Assembly: GCA_029339195.1 (NCBI GenBank)
Contig: JAPTJF010000171.1
Coordinates: 1-64,000, forward strand
Reading direction: 5' to 3'
Source of the DNA: Micractinium sp. NFX-FRZ
Taxonomy: Eukaryota > Chlorophyta > Trebouxiophyceae > Chlorellales > Chlorellaceae
DNA length: 64,000 bases
Shown: in pieces, positions 45,701-56,253 of the stretch
Numbering within the stretch: the stretch's first letter is position 1
Layout of the letters: each line of letters opens with the position of its first letter
Program-made: the position numbers and the translations under genes
Notes under the pieces: generated by a model
Told to the model about the DNA's origin: nothing
Database searches by the model: none
What the model saw: the letters and a program-made list of their open reading frames with translations, nothing else

Positions 45701-48700
45701 GGGCGTGCCGCAGTGGCGGCTGCGCTGCCGGCGGCAGGGGGAGCTGCGGCAGCTGACGCTTCGCTACATCGAGCTCTGCAACACGGCTGCTGCAGAGGTG
45801 GGCAGGTGCTGGGCTGCTGCTCTGTGGTGTTGTGACTGCCTGCATGTGCATGTCTGCTTGCTCCCGGCTTTGGGGGTCTGAGGCTGCCGCTCACCTGCTA
45901 TTGTGTGGCTTTTACTGCTCCTTGATGGTGCTCCCCTCTCATCGCACCCACTGCCCCCCTCAACGATGCAGGCGCAGGGCGCTGAGCGCACAGTGCTGCG
46001 GCACCAGGCCACCACTTGGGAGCTCCTTCATGTGCTTTTCTCTGCCATTGAGGGCGAGCAGCTGCCGGCAGAGCAGCAGCAGCTGCAGGGCAGCGGGGCA
46101 GCGGGAACAGAGGATGGTGACGCAGCGGACGGCAGCGGGACAGCAGGAGCGGCAGCAGCAATGGATGCAGACGGTGACGAGGCGCTGAAGCTGGACAGGC
46201 TGGCGGCGTTCAAGCGCCGCGCGCAGCTGAGGTGCGGGCGTGCAATCGCTTGCCGCTAGGGTTGTGTGCCATTGGTCTCATGTCTGCCTGGGCAGCCCGG
46301 GTGCAGGCAAGAACGCTGCCCGCCTGTCTGTTCTTGCCGGTGAGCATGCAATGCACGCTGCCGTATTGCATTGCATTCTACCCCTCCAACTCACCCATGC
46401 CTGCCTTTCCACCCTCCCGCCGTCTGCAGCCACTGGCTGCGCGACCGTGCCCGCCCGCACGTCGAGGCCACGCTGCGCAGCAGCGCCGCCAGCCCCGGCA
46501 GCCCCACCACGTCGTCTGATGCCATCGCCGCCCAGCTGCTGGCGCTGCTGAGCGGGCACCAGCTGGCTGCCGCCGCCGCGCTGGCCGCCGCCACCGGCAA
46601 CCTGCGCCTGGCCACGCTGCTGGCACAGGCGGGCACCAAGGTTGTGGGGGCTGGTGAGCTGGCAGATCAGCTGCGCGTCTGGGAGGAGTCGGGGTGCGAG
46701 CGCCACATCAGCGCCGCGCTGCGCCGAGTGTACCAGCTGCTGGCGGGGCAGGTGGATGAGGTCACCCCCTCCCTGCACCTCGACTGGCGCCGCGCGCTGG
46801 GGCTGCACCTCTGGTACGGCTGCCAGCCCACCGCCACAGGTGAGGAGAACAGTGCCCTGCCTCCCTGTTGGGGAGGGGCGGCAATGCGAGCACCTATTGC
46901 AGCTGCTGTGTTTGCGTGCCTGTCGTGCTCGGGTGGCTCAGCCAACGGGCCAATGGGGGTTGCATGCCGCTGTCCGTCCTCCCCGCTGGCGCCCGTCCGC
47001 CACCACACAATCCCCTCGCACTGCCGCCACACGGCTGCCGTCATTGCCCCATACTCCAACCCAATTGCCTGCCCCCTCTTCCTCACACGCAGTGTCGGAC
47101 GCCCTGGCGTCGTACACCGCCGCCGTGGAGGCCGGCGCCGCCCCGCCCCCGATGCCGCTGTACGTGGAGCAGCAGGCGGCGGCGCCCCTGGCAGGAGCCG
47201 CCGGCTCGTTTGACGTGGCATTTGAGCTGCTGCGCCTGCATGCCGTGGCGTCCGACCCGGATGCAGCCAGCAGCTCGGCTTCGGCCCTGGAGCCCCTGCT
47301 GCTGCGCCTGCTCAGGTGGGCCGCAGGCAGGTGATGGACGGGTGGGATGCGTTCTACAGTAGTGGGTGGTGGGCCACAGGGCTGGCGTGGGCCAGCAGGG
47401 ACTGGTGTGCCCTTTCAGGCCCTCACCTGCCCTCACCCGGCACCATGCACAGCAAGCGTGCACAGCCAGCGGCTCTCTGCACAGCTACACCATCGTTCCA
47501 TTCCGTTTGAGCTTGCCTGGGCCCTTGCCTGCCCCACGCGGCCCCGTCTCCTCTGCCCCCGCCCTCCCCTCTGCCCACCCACCTGCAGGCCCTCCGGCCT
47601 CACACCAGACCCTCTTGACTACGCCTTCTGCTGGCACCTGCTGGACGTGCTGTCAGCTGTGCGCGCGCTGCCAGAACCCGCGGCGGCGCTGCCCCCAGGT
47701 GCGCTGGGCACGACATGCACGCTGCACTGGCGAGCCATCCTGCAGCCCGACGCTGATAAGTCTACTCACTATGCCCTGGTAGCCAAGCAGTTATGCATCT
47801 GCTCCTTCACTCTCTTCCCCACACCATATCAACGCCCGGCCCTCACATCCTGCCCCTCCCCGCCCCCCTGACCCTGCAACTCATGCAGCTGCTGCCGTGC
47901 GCATGAGCTTCATCTCCCAGCTGGAGTGCGTGGGGGGGCTGTCCCACTGGGCGGTCTACGCAGCGCTCCACATCCCCGACCTCGCAGAACGCAGCAAGGT
48001 GGGGGGCGGCAGCCGGGGTGGGTGGGTTCAGAGGGTAGGGAGGGGGTGGCATGGAATGAGGGGCCATGCAGCGGCATGCATCTGGCCTGGCTCCACTGCC
48101 CCATCTGCACACCTGTCTCCCTCTCCTCCCTCACACCCTCCCTGTCGCCTGCTTGCCAGCACAGCCCCGGCCCGCACCCGCTAGGTCCCTGCAGGGGTGG
48201 CTTGCCAGCTGCTGAAGGCACACATGCACCTCTGCCCAATCACCCTCCCTCCTGCCCTCCCTCTCTTCTCTCCCCCTACCCTTTGCTCCTCCGAGCGGCG
48301 CGGGAGCTGCTCACATCTCATAAAGTCCCGAAATTTCTAGAACGGGGACGTAAAACGATAGTCGTTACAAGCTGCTGGCGTCCGGCCCTGCCACCCTCCC
48401 TGCCACCCTCCCGCCCTGCCCCCCCTTTCTGCCCGGCCCTCTCATCCCTCTCTCCCCCTCAACCATCGCCTCCCGTGCAGGTGGTGCGCGAGCTGCTGAT
48501 GAGCCACGTGGATGAGTGGTGCGAGGACGAGGAGGTGCAGGAGTTTTTCGGCAGCAAGCTGCGCCTGCCGGCCGCCTGGCTGGCGGAGGCGCAGGCGCTG
48601 TGGGCGCGCTACTGCCAGGATGATGCAGGCACGAGGGGCGGGCGGGCGGCGGGCAGGCGCTGGGCAGGGCAGTGGCAGGCAGCGGGGCGTTGGCAGAGCG

Positions 48701-50467
48701 GGAGCTGGTGGGCGGCAGGTGGGAGCGAGGGGGCATGAATCCGTAGGCAGGGGTGAAACGCCTGGGGGTTGATGGTTGCGAACAGGCAGAGGTGGAAGCG
48801 AGGGGCAGAGACATGCAATGCACTGCATCGCTCCCGCCACACTACCCTCTTCCTACCATACCCCGCCCTGGACCTCCTCCCGCCCCCCTTTCCGCCCTGC
48901 AGGCCGTCTGGACCACTTGCTGGCCGCGGGCGACTGGCCTGCAGCCCACACGCTGCTGTGCAGCATCGTGGCACCGCGCTGGATGCTGGCGGGTGCGGCG
49001 CTGGGCTGGAGGGGTGGGCTAGGCGGCAACTGGGGAGGCGGACATGGTCTGAAGCCAGGCAGGGCGGCTTGGGCAGTTGCGGGCAGCGTCCCCTGTCTCC
49101 CTTTGGCCCAGGCAGTGCGGCGCTCCGCCCTGTCGCATGTGCATTTGCCCGACAATCCCTTCTCGTCCTCACCTACCTCTCTCGGACAAAACCACCAACC
49201 ATGCAGGCCACGTGGCGCGGCTATCAGACGTGCTGCAGCTGCTGGAGGAGCACGCGGCGGCGGTGAATGCGGCCGGTGGCGCTGGCGCCTGGGAGACAGG
49301 CGGCGGCGTCTACTCCGCCTTCCTCTGGCTCAAGGTGCGACAGGGGGGGGTGGCTGGGCAAAAACGCTGGGCGGTGGGGCTTGGCAGGCGCTGCTTGGGC
49401 GGGGCGCTTGGCCCCCTGCGCTGCGCCGGGCTGGCTGCGGCTGAAGCAGCGGCGCTGCCTGCCTGCCTGCCTGCCAGCGTGTGCAAGCACCTGCGCCACT
49501 CTGGTGGCCCCTCGCAGTCCCATCCCATGCTGTTCTCACTGCCCCTCCCTCCCTCGCCTCACACCACCACCCGCACATGCAGGAGCTCTATGCCACACTT
49601 GGGCGCAGCAGCCGGCCCGCCAGCGACGCCCCGCCGCCGCCTCTCAGCTTCCCTGAGCGCATGGACGCGGCTGCGCGGCTGGCAGGCATGCTGCAGGATG
49701 CCTGTGTGCGGTGGGGCCTGGCTGGCGAGCAGCAGCAGGCCGAGGGCGAGGGCAGGGGGCGCGGAGAGCGGCTGGATGCGCGGCCAGGCGGCGGCGCGGT
49801 GCAGCAGGCGGTGTACGCTCGCATGTCAGGTGTGTATAACTTAACACACGGGTGTATGTGTGGAGGACAGCAGGCCTGGGAGCAGGGGAGGGAGGGGCAG
49901 TATGTGAGGCACAGCTTTGTGGTCTGTCTGCCCTCCCTCCCTGTGCATGCAGGCGTGCTGCCCCCTTGCAGCGCCTGCCGCGCCCAGCTGCGTCACCCTG
50001 CCTGCCCTCCCCTAACATTGCCTACTGTACCTGCCCTGCCTGCTCCTGCATCTTGTGTTTGCTGCCCTGCAGCCGAGCTGAGCCAGTGGGTGATAAGCGA
50101 CAGCGGCGAGAGCGCCGGCCTGCTGCCCCTCCCCCGCCAGGCGCTGGTGAGCTGTGTGCCATGCTTGCCGCCCTGCCCGCCCTGCCGGCCTGCTTGCCTG
50201 CCTGCCTGCCTGCCTGCCTGCCCCAACCAGCCGCCCTTTGCCTGCCAGGCACAGGTGTTGAACAACGACAGCACAGCAAGCACAGAGGTTAGCCACCCTG
50301 CGGGTGGCAGGCTTCACTGCAGGCTCGCCTTGCTGACGTCACCTGCCTGCCTGCCTGCCCTGCCTGTGGCGCTGCAGCTGGCGGTGTCGATGCGCGGCAT
50401 GCCTCATGAAGCAGCAGCGGCGGGCCTGCAGCTTGCAGCTGCCAACCTGGCACAGCGCGTGGCATGA
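36756..50467 (+). CDS. NUP98-96: Nup98-Nup96 precursor nucleoporin (self-cleaving)
   Basis: Thirty-four exons join in phase to about 2011 aa. Residues 1-580 are FG repeats ([19 protein letters not shown], many APAFGA units), each coded by a small phase-1 exon. A GLEBS-type element (about 205-255, [20 protein letters not shown]) would bind Rae1. Residues about 700-950 form the S59 autoproteolytic domain: [55 protein letters not shown], then [15 protein letters not shown]. The HF/S cut site is Phe930-Ser931 (bases 44163-44168). After an acidic linker comes Nup96: [13 protein letters not shown] and then helical repeats to the C-terminus ([20 protein letters not shown]). Cleavage would give an FG Nup98 and a Y-complex Nup96. 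Exon 28 may end at 48628 (GC donor) or 48718 (GT donor). Introns hold several ghost junctions. Confidence 0.93.
39024..39110 (+). repeat. Ghost copy of Nup98 exon 8 end
   Basis: GGAGTGTGGAAGAGCTGCGCACTGAGG resembles the real exon segment at about 38860-38890 (AGCGTGGAGGAGCTGCGGTCTGAGG). The following GGGTTGGGTGTGAGGGGTGTG matches the real intron start. The donor is lost. Confidence 0.75.
42905..42975 (+). repeat. Ghost copy of Nup98-96 exon 19 start
   Basis: Matches 43105-43170: TGGCCGCCATGG, then CTGCCTGGCCGAGG and CTCCAAC, with a deletion of about 7 bases that breaks the frame. A second, weaker copy lies near 43028-43060. Confidence 0.8.
43930..44005 (+). repeat. Ghost copy of exon 21 start (just before the self-cleavage site)
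   Basis: A strong pyrimidine tract, TTTTCAG and then CACGCACAAGCTGACGAAGG mirror the real acceptor at 44066 (CACGCGCAAGCTGAAGAAGG). A 3-base deletion keeps frame. The copy reads [18 protein letters not shown], against [19 protein letters not shown] in the real exon. Confidence 0.88.
44163..44168 (+). other. Codons of the HF/S self-cleavage bond in Nup98-96
   Basis: TTT and AGC encode Phe930 and Ser931 within [11 protein letters not shown]. Ser is the nucleophile in the S59 autopeptidase family; the preceding His is also conserved. Confidence 0.85.
47410..47440 (+). repeat. Possible ghost copy of exon 26 acceptor
   Basis: TTTCAGGCCCTCACCTGCCCTC resembles the real GCAGGCCCTCCGGCCTCAC at 47586. 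The match is short and the sequence is low in complexity. Confidence 0.4.
48280..48380 (+). repeat. Ghost copy of exon 28 start followed by an AT-rich insert
   Basis: GCGCGGGAGCTGCTCACATCTCA mirrors the real GTGCGCGAGCTGCTGATGAGCCA at 48483. It runs into about 60 bases of atypically AT-rich sequence (TAAAGTCCCGAAATTTCTAG onward), then GC-rich intron resumes. Confidence 0.75.
50185..50222. repeat. (TGCC)n microsatellite in Nup96 intron
   Basis: About eight to nine tetramers of CTGC/TGCC. Confidence 0.75.
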
Positions 50468-50788
50468 GCCACTTTGTGTCGATCAGAACGTCCAACGTGT
50501 GAGCAAGCGGCTGGTGGTGGGCGGCCCATGCATACGTCTGTCTCGCTCGCTCTCCGTCAACACTCTTTTTGACTGACACCTGTGTAACTACACGAGCACA
50601 GCGAAGTGCCGGCAGCTGGCATGCTGCCAGGCGTGGCAGCTGAGCGGTGTGCATCTGGCACCTGATCAGAGGGCCCTGCTTGGCGGCTCCATGCCATGCC
50701 AGCTCCTCTGGGATGCCAGCTCGGCTCAGCCGAAGCGTTTCAAATCAATTGTCGCGGCATGTCGCCTTCGACTGCGCGCACATCTACA
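50468..50788. other. Intergenic, Nup98-96 3' UTR and M11 protease promoter
   Basis: Both genes are on plus. TGTAA at 50583-50587 ends the Nup transcript, leaving about 200 bases before the protease ATG at 50789. Confidence 0.5.
50583..50587 (+). terminator. TGTAA poly(A) signal of Nup98-96
   Basis: Exact TGTAA about 115 bases 3' of the stop. Confidence 0.6.
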
Positions 50789-53700
50789 ATGGCCTCCCGC
50801 GGCTTGTGGAAGCTGTTGTCCTGTGCGCTCGCCCTCTCGCTATGCTCACAGTGCTTTGGTCAGGCCCAGCCCCCAGCTCTGGCAGGTGCGGACCTCCGCG
50901 CACTGTCTGGCTCTGGGATATGGCGCTGCTGGTTTGGCCGGGCGACCGTTACGTGGCGTCCGTCCTCTTGAACAGAGTGTCTTGGGGATGGGCTTCGTAG
51001 CCCGCCTCTTTCCGGGGCCTCCGCCACCTGCTATGAGCCTCATTCGATCTCATCATGTGATCAGTTGTGTGCACACACCGCCGCAGGCTTAACCGGGCCT
51101 GCTGAGCGCACCGCGTCGTAAGTTTAAAAATAAGTGTGGCCCAACGCCAGGGCAGCCACTTGTGGTGCGGCTGGGCATGCATGGACATGATCATGAGCAT
51201 GGCTGGCTGGGAAGTGCTCCAAGGGAGACCAGTAGCTCGTCCTTGACCTGCCGCCGCCACCGCCGCTTGGCCCACAGACCGCGGGGCTGCTAGTGGTCAT
51301 TTCCATCCCGCCCATCCATGTGCTGCAGGGCTAAGACAGCCCCTGTCACATTGGACAAGGATGGCCCGTGGCAGCAGGCGGAAGACACCCGCATGCTTAG
51401 CGCCCGCCGTGGTTCCGCCGCGGGCTCTCTACGAAACAGCGAAACCGAGTTGCCTGCCATCAAGCAGGCGCTCAAGCCCTCCTGGGACGGCTCTATGCAA
51501 AGCGACGTGCTGTGGAGCAACAGCCCGCTCCGTGAGAAGGACGTCAGCACTCTCTTCATTCTGGGTGAGCTCATGAATGGATGCAGGCCCGCCGCCCGTC
51601 CTGGCAGCGCCTCTGGCAGCCCGCCGCCGCATGCACGCCCAGCGGGCTACGCTCCGCCTGCTGCTGGTGGCTGGGATCACGCTGCATTGGGCCGTGTGGA
51701 GCGGCCGTCAGCGAGACCAGCCAGGTTTGAGGGCACACAGAGCAGCGCGTTTGCAGCCCGCTTCTGTCCTTTCGTCTCCTCATTCACCTCGGAGAGCTCG
51801 CTCTCCCCCCCTCCTCCGCCACTCGCCCCCAAACGGTGTCCTTTGACACCACCCCTGGTGTCCTTCAACGCCGCTCAACTAAGGAAAACTACTAAGGAAA
51901 ACTTTTGCGCATGATTTCACTCCGGGTCCCCTCCGCTTCAAGCAAGCCCATCAGTGCCCCTCTGAACGGCATGGCAGAGCGCGCAGAGGACGCACGCAAA
52001 CAAGCTTTCAGCCATCGAATTGTCCAACCCCTCGCCTTGCTCTCAGCCACCCTGCTGCCTGCGCGACGCCCTTTTGTGCGGACCCAGCACTCATCTGCCC
52101 CATGCCCGCACCAAGTCCCCTGCAGTGCGCACCGACTGCCCCGGCATCCCTCGGAATGTGATGGGCGTGGAGGACGTGGAGAGCATGGCATTCGATGGCC
52201 CAGACTCTCTCAGCTCCCTCTTCCACAACTGCTCCTACGGCCGCAGCCGGCTGACGCGCGCCAACAGCCGAGTGGTCGAGGTGCACTTGCGCTGCAGCAG
52301 CAGTATGCGGTGAGCGTGGAGGGGTCATGGGCAAGCAGTGGCAGTGGTTTGCGCGCCCCGGGACAGCCCCCCGTGCCGCATGCGTGGTGTCCCTGCAGGG
52401 CCTGTGTTTCAATCCATGTGGCACTTCGGTGGAACACGACTGCTCCCGTTCCGTTCACTCATTCTCACATGCCATTGAATGCTTCTGGCCTGCGCGGTCA
52501 TGCAGGATCTGGCTTGGCAGGCCGTCAGAGCACAACCACAGCGACGCAATTGCTGAGGCAGCGGCTGACGTGGCAGCAGGGCAGGGCGTTGACCTGTCCG
52601 CCTTCAGTCACCGGTGAGAGGTCTCTGGAGCACAGGGGCTGTCTCAGCCAGGATGGAGAACAGCTGGTTGGCAGGCATGAGGCAGGCGGGCAGGGAGGCA
52701 GGCATGTGATGCACGCAGGGGAAGACAGCTGCTCCGGCTATGCACCAACCCAGCTGGGCTTTGTTGCACCCTGGGTTTCCTGTCTCTGTCCCGTACACCG
52801 GACCACCAGCCGCCCAGTATCGACAGCTCTGCGGGGTGTACTGTGCTGCATGCCTTGGCCCGCTGATCCTCGCCCCGCCCCCCGCGCTGCGTGCAGGGTG
52901 CACCTGCTGCCCACGCCCACCGCCCAGTGCGCAAACATTGCCTGGGCTTCGATTGGCGGCGGCCTTGCCTGGGTGTGCGCCGACTCTTGGGGAGACGCTC
53001 GGCTCATGTTTCACGAGCTGCTGCACAACTTGGGCTTGGGGGAGGCCAACGGTTACAACCTGGCCGGCCAGATCGCTGTGTGAGTGCCTGCCTGCCTGCG
53101 TGCCTGCAGCACGCGCGCCCACCACTGGATGCTGCGTGTGCTGTGCTGTGCATTGGCTGCTGCCCGGCCAGCGAGGCGTGCCTTCCCTGCCTGTCCAGCA
53201 CAACACAGCTTGACGGGCTGCTGGGTGTGTGCCTTCTCCCCCGCCCCCGCTGCTGCAGTTATGCCGACCCGTCGTGCGCGATGGGGTACACAAACGACGA
53301 CGAGAGCAGGTGCCTCAACACCGCGCACGCCTGGCACCTGGGCTGGATCCGGCGCCTGCGGGTGCTGACCGGCGCTGACCTGGCGCCCGGCGTGTGGGTC
53401 AACATCAGCCTGGCCAGCCAGAGCGTGGCCAGGCTTGAAAACAGCCCCGCTGCCAAGGGCCTGCTGATCCAGCCTGACTGGGCTCCCCGTGCCTGGAGGC
53501 GCCACACCTTTTTCGTGGGGTACCGCACCCGGGCCGGCGGCGACGCGCGCATGCTGAGCACTTACGCCGGCAACCTGACGGTCCACTCGGTGAACACCAC
53601 GGGTGGCAAGACAACGATGCTGGAGGGGGCGCCAGGTGGTGAGCCCCCTGCCCTGCCCGCCTGCCATCCCCCCCACCTGCTGCCCTGCCCGCCTGGCACG

Positions 53701-54196
53701 CCCAGTGCTCCCATCTTGCCGCAGAGGTTGCCCACAATTTGCCTGCCCACATGCCTGTCTGCCTCCCGCCTGCCCACCCACCATCCTGCTTGCCTGCTGC
53801 TCGCCATCCCGCCTGCCGCCACCCGCACCCTCCCCACACCCCTGCCCCTCACCCCCGCTTCTGCCGGCTCCCTTCACGCCACACCCTGCAGTCGGCCAGA
53901 CCTGGGCCTTGCGAGACATCGGCCTGGTGCTGCGCCACCTCCGCAGCCCCTCTCGAGACCACGCAACCGCCAGTTTATGTCGAGTGGCAGGCCCTGAAAC
54001 AGCAGACTCTTGCCGTCGGGGCATCGACAATGACTGCGACGGGCAGGTGGGCCTTCAGGACGAAGACTGCCAACAACTGCTGCTGGCCGGCCTGCCCATC
54101 GCCTGGGTCAGAGTGGGGCCGCCCCCCGCCAAGCCCCCGCCGCCCCGCGTCCGCTCGAGACCACGCCCTCCGCAAAGGCGCATGCGCCCTGCGTAA
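50789..54196 (+). CDS. Secreted gametolysin-type (M11) metalloprotease
   Basis: Seven exons (50789-50885, 51340-51564, 52126-52309, 52506-52613, 52897-53079, 53259-53635, 53892-54196) join in phase for 492 aa. The N-terminus MASRGLWKLLSCALALSLCS is a signal peptide. Family marks: FILVRTDCPGIPR, SLSSLFHNCSYGRSRLT, then the zinc motif HELLHNLGLGEANG (His244, Glu245, His248), then CAMGYTND, the Met-turn region. The third zinc ligand of HExxHxxGxxH is Glu254 here, not His. After the domain comes CRRGIDNDCDGQVGLQDEDC, a DNDCDG metal-binding motif, then a basic Pro/Arg tail. M11 enzymes of green algae degrade wall glycoproteins; this one is probably extracellular. The exon 1/2 join (acceptor near 51339) is the least certain, because its pyrimidine tract is poor. 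TGTAA lies at 54924-54928. Confidence 0.88.
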
Positions 54197-55319
54197 CCCA
54201 CTCGGCACCTTGCCCTTGCCTTTCACGCCATCATGCCACTCCCAGCTAGCACACCCCAGCTTGTGGATCTTCTGTTGACCTGCGCCCCACACCTGCCTGC
54301 CTGCCCGCCTGCTGCCCATACTGGCAGCATCACCCCACCAACGCCTCGGCCCCGTATGTTTCTGTTGACATACGTAGGAGCGCCCACCCCTAGTTGTTTT
54401 TCACGCCGCCACCCCACCGCCACGCACAACTCTGTCGCATTGACGGTGTACCCTTCCTCCAACCAGCCTGACGCCCAAATGCCCTGCACCGATTCTCAAT
54501 CCATTCAGCATCTCAGCCCCTGACCTCCGCGCACACGTTTGCATACACACCCCACTGGCATGCCCTCCTGTTTGCACGCATCCACCCGGCAACCAAGAAC
54601 CCTCCTTATACTTCCGAATCAAGCGACCAACAATTTGTACAATACCCTCGTTTCCACCTGGCATTGACCGTCACTGCATTGAGTGACGCCTTGATTTCGT
54701 GATATCAAGCGAATGCCCAAAAGTGATCAATGTGCTCTCCTCTTCCTCAATCCAACAGCCAGCAAGCGTTCAGCCCAGTGTGCCTTCCTGTTGTTTCATC
54801 CCACTGCCGCGTGTACCAATCTCACACCACTACAACCTCACCTTTTTGTTTAGCTGAATTCCTAGCTTGCCCCTCGGTTTGGCTTGCGTCAAGTGCACCA
54901 CTACCAGCCACCCATGTGTGACGTGTAACCCCACCAGCTGATGTCAACATGTGCAGGGGCCGCCGGCACCGGACTTGCCCAGCGGCTCGGTGTGAGCGCC
55001 CAGGTTCTGGCCCAACTTATCGTGTGACATAGATTTGGGACATAGACCGTTGAAGATAGGTGAAGGTTCTATAGGGGCATGAGGCAAGAAAACCCTCAGA
55101 TCAGAATGCAGGCCTGCCTCCGCGCCACCTCCAGCGCCGGCGCCAGCTGTCCTCCCCTAAGATCTACACCGGCTGCTGTTTCGGCTGTGTGCAGTTCAAG
55201 GGTTTCTGACGTCGATTTGCTTCATCACTACCTCCAGCCAGGCTTCCGCTTTGGCTTCGGACGCGCGGCTCGGAGCCGACGGTCACCTCGGCAGCAGCGG
55301 GGCAGCAGCAGCGAGTGCC
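54197..55319. other. Intergenic after M11 protease
   Basis: The 3' UTR probably reaches TGTAA at 54924-54928. The segment 54600-54900 is noticeably AT-richer than its surroundings. A frame without ATG leads into the next ORF from about 55200. No other gene is supported. Confidence 0.45.
54924..54928 (+). terminator. TGTAA poly(A) signal of M11 protease
   Basis: Exact TGTAA, about 730 bases after the stop. Confidence 0.45.
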
Positions 55320-55809
55320 ATGGGACACGGCCCGCTGCTAGACGCTCTGATGGGCCGGCGGTCTGCCGACACCCGCGAAAGACATGAGAAGCAGCGGCGG
55401 GAGCGGCAGCTGGCAGCGGCGGAGCGGCAGGCCGCGCAGGAGGCGCGTCGCAAGGAGCACGAGAGGCAGGCTCGCCACCACAAGCCGGCAGGACCGTCAG
55501 GCACGTTTTTTTTATCAGAGGACGCGATTTGGTCCATTTGGGGTGCTTAATCCGCCGCTCAGCCAGGATGTGTCGTCCCCGGCCAAGCCAGCCGTATCTC
55601 CTGGGACGCTGGCGGAGGTGTGGGCCATGAACTCCACCTGCCAGACTCACACTGCACGTGTTTCTTTGGGCACCTTTCGCTCACTTGCAGGGATGCACGA
55701 AACTGCGGCGGCACCACCAGCGCCCGCACAAGCGGCAGTGCCGATGCCAGAGCACAGCACAACTCCGCCAGTACCACAGCAAGCCGAGCCTGCACAGCCC
55801 AACAACTGA
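55320..55809 (+). CDS. Small basic protein with an apparent frameshift at a T8 run
   Basis: From the ATG at 55320 the frame reads MGHGPLLDALMGRRSADTRE, then a charged helix (HEKQRRERQLAAAERQAAQE), then HHKPAGPSGTFF. It then meets eight Ts (55506-55513) and stops soon after. A second frame opening across the T run reads TRFGPFGVLNPPLSQDVSS, which looks coding, and runs to a stop at 55807-55809 through a Pro/Ala-rich tail. The two halves would be one frame if the run were one base shorter. This is either an assembly or sequencing error in the homopolymer, or a broken gene. No family is recognised. The open frame upstream (from about 55190) lacks an ATG, so a 5' exon may be missing. Confidence 0.5.
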
Positions 55810-56253
55810 CTTTAATATGTCAACATGCCCAGGGAGGCACCCCAGTCCTCCCATGATCATGATGCACATACCTGTACTCTTCCCTTTCTCACTGCTACTG
55901 TGCCATGACCCCACGGCTCCACTGCATGCCCTTTTTGTTACGCCTTTGGCCGCGCTCATTTTGTGCATGCCAGGCCGGGTGCAGCATTCTGTATCGCTAC
56001 AAGATTCATGAACACTTGCCAAAATAAAAGTGCCTGTGAAAAATCGACCGCTAGATGACAAGCAGGCGAGCATGGTGACATTCAACGGAATGTGCAAGTT
56101 GCCGAGGAGGGGCAGGGCGAGGCAGGATGGCAGGCAGGCCGCGCCCCTTGCGCATGAGGGCATGTGTCCCACGGTTTGCATGCCATCTCACGCGGCACCG
56201 CTCCGTGGTGAAACACACCGTACTGCTGCAGGCGCTAATTCGCCCCTGGAAGC
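55810..56253. other. Convergent intergenic region, small ORF / MYND protein 3
   Basis: 3' UTR space for both genes. No exact TGTAA or TTACA signal is seen in it. AATAAA occurs at about 56022 (CCAAAATAAAAGTG) and could serve the plus-strand gene. Confidence 0.4.
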
